DNA of 64,000 bases from positions 31,969 through 95,968 of the forward strand of contig MWJO01000021.1 of assembly GCA_002027195.1 (NCBI GenBank), given 5' to 3'. Numbering within the stretch: the stretch's first letter is position 1; every line of letters starts with the position of its first letter. This stretch comes from Streptomyces sp. GKU 895 (lineage in GTDB: Bacteria; Actinomycetota; Actinomycetes; Streptomycetales; Streptomycetaceae). The position numbers and the translations under genes were made by a program. Below, piece after piece: positions 63,023 to 64,000 of the stretch. The notes under the pieces were generated by a model. That model was not told where the DNA came from. It ran no database searches and was given only the letters and a program-made list of their open reading frames with translations.

Positions 63023-64000
63023 ATGTACGAGCTGTCCCGGGTCCGCCTCTACTCCATCGGTCCCGCCGGTGCGCGCTACGCCGACACCGTGCTTGACCTG
63101 CGGGGCGTGGGCGACGTCGTGCCCGACCCCGCGCCCACCCAGGCGGAGTTCTTCGAGGAGGAGCCGGCCGGCCCGCCGCGCCGCCCCGCGCCCGCCGGCG
63201 TGCTCTTCCTGGAGAACGGCGGCGGCAAGTCCGTACTGCTCAAGCTGATCTTCTCGGTGATGCTGCCGGGCCACCGCAACACCCTCGGCGGCGCCAGCTC
63301 CGGTGTGCTGCGCAAGTTCCTGCTCGCCGACGACTGCGGGCATGTCGCGCTGGAGTGGCAGCACACGCTCACCGGTGAGTGCGTGGTCGTCGGCAAGGTC
63401 AGCGAGTGGCGGGGGCGGCAGGTCTCCAACGACCCGCGGAAGTTCGCCGAGGCCTGGTACTCCTTCCGTCCCGGCCCCGGGCTCTCCCTGGACAACCTGC
63501 CCGTCGCCGAGTCCACGGCCGTACGCCCGCCCGTCGAGGGCGCGTCCGGCGCGCAGGGCCGCCGGCGCACCATGAAGGGCTTCCGGGACGCCATCACCGA
63601 GGCGGGCAAGGCGTATCCGCACCTGGAGGTGCACTGGGAGGAGATCCACGACCGCTGGATCGAGCACCTCGGCGACCTCGGCCTCGACCCCGAACTCTTC
63701 CGCTACCAGCGGGAGATGAACGCCGACGAGGGCGAGGCCGCAGGACTCTTCGCGGTCAAGAAGGACTCCGACTTCACCGACCTGCTGCTGCGGGCCGTGA
63801 CCGACACCCGGGACACCGACGGACTCGCCGACCTGGTCAGCGGCTTCGGCAACAAGCTGGGCCGCCGCGCCGAACTGATGGCGGAACGGGACTTCACCGC
63901 CGGGTCGGTCGATCTGCTCGGCCGGATCGTCGAGGCGGCCGAGGCGCGCTCACGCTCGTGCGGGTCCTCCAGGCCGGCGCCGAGCGCCGTACCCGCACGC
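63023..64000 (+). CDS. SMC/MukB-like ATPase, N-terminal part
   Basis: ATG 63023; the 3' end is outside the window. An N-terminal nucleotide-binding domain begins with YELSRVRLYSIGPAGARYAD, then Walker A FLENGGGKSVLLKLI (about 61-75). It continues with GHVALEWQHTLTGECVVVG, DLGLDPELFRYQREMNADEG and FTDLLLRAVTD. This is the head of an SMC/MukB/JetC-like protein; the coiled coil should follow. Near 63951 a missing C shifts the frame, after which LTLVRVLQAGAERR is the plausible continuation. It is 37 bp downstream of the MksE-like gene. Confidence 0.72.
   Translation, partial: MYELSRVRLYSIGPAGARYADTVLDLRGVGDVVPDPAPTQAEFFEEEPAGPPRRPAPAGVLFLENGGGKSVLLKLIFSVMLPGHRNTLGGASSGVLRKFLLADDCGHVALEWQHTLTGECVVVGKVSEWRGRQVSNDPRKFAEAWYSFRPGPGLSLDNLPVAESTAVRPPVEGASGAQGRRRTMKGFRDAITEAGKAYPHLEVHWEEIHDRWIEHLGDLGLDPELFRYQREMNADEGEAAGLFAVKKDSDFTDLLLRAVTDTRDTDGLADLVSGFGNKLGRRAELMAERDFTAGSVDLLGRIVEAAEARSRSCGSSRPAPSAVPAR

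Overview
The window is high-GC actinobacterial chromosome with typical Streptomyces features: GC-rich codon third positions, many 4-bp ATGA/GTGA overlaps, leaderless-looking starts, rbpA with a sigma-R promoter, the smeA-sffA sporulation pair, and a ribE-ribM-ribBA-ribH operon under an FMN riboswitch. From memory, gene order matches, in reverse, the S. coelicolor region around SCO1450 to SCO1390 (rib/his, chitinase D, ppm1 and rbpA, smeA/sffA). It looks like conserved chromosome rather than an island: I see no tRNA, rRNA, CRISPR, IS element, phage or attachment site.

Layout. 1-0.9 kb: end of an amino-acid permease and an Lrp regulator. 1-7.3 kb: a GntR/UTRA regulator diverging from an ABC importer (binding protein, two permeases, ATPase) followed by a fused HAD-phosphatase/EEP-phosphodiesterase, probably a phosph(on)ate or phosphodiester scavenging unit. 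7.4-18.7 kb: an MFS pump, a nitrilase-fold amidase with a tryptophan/phenylalanine monooxygenase-like flavoenzyme, an F420-type LLM oxidoreductase, a DUF5995 protein, a secreted GH6 cellulase, a uracil/xanthine permease, a thioesterase, and a divergent MFS/ROK pair. 18.9-23.9 kb: FMN riboswitch, rib operon, hisE, hisG and a PH-domain protein. 24-26.5 kb: two CNNM/CorC-type membrane proteins. 26.5-37.8 kb: an EccA-like AAA+ ATPase, a uridine-kinase-like protein, a secreted C39-like peptidase, a 48-aa membrane peptide, a TetR regulator, chitinase D, an acyl-CoA dehydrogenase, a two-domain protein of unknown function and an APH-fold kinase. 38-47 kb: Lrp regulator, amidohydrolase, ppm1, fxsA, rbpA, a UMF1 transporter, GDPD, YczE and a MocR regulator. 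47.3-54.9 kb: sffA-smeA, ankyrin and HEAT proteins, two GT4 glycosyltransferases with an SGNH hydrolase. 55-60.4 kb: pxpABC 5-oxoprolinase, a D-glutamate-cyclase-like hydro-lyase, an MFS transporter and a divergent FadR-type GntR. 60.5-64 kb: a three-gene array resembling a MukF-MukE-MukB/Wadjet condensin, running off the window.

A caution for any reader: at least 14 otherwise intact genes contain 1-2 nt indels, mostly in short G or C runs, and one-base corrections restore family-typical protein sequence. I read these as assembly errors, not decay, so the genes are listed as CDS with the break position given.

The most interesting points are the condensin-like array at the right edge, the coupling of a D-glutamate-cyclase-like enzyme to 5-oxoprolinase with a clean operator, the HAD-EEP fusion, the SffA P-loop lacking its lysine, and a DasR-like box in front of the rib operon.
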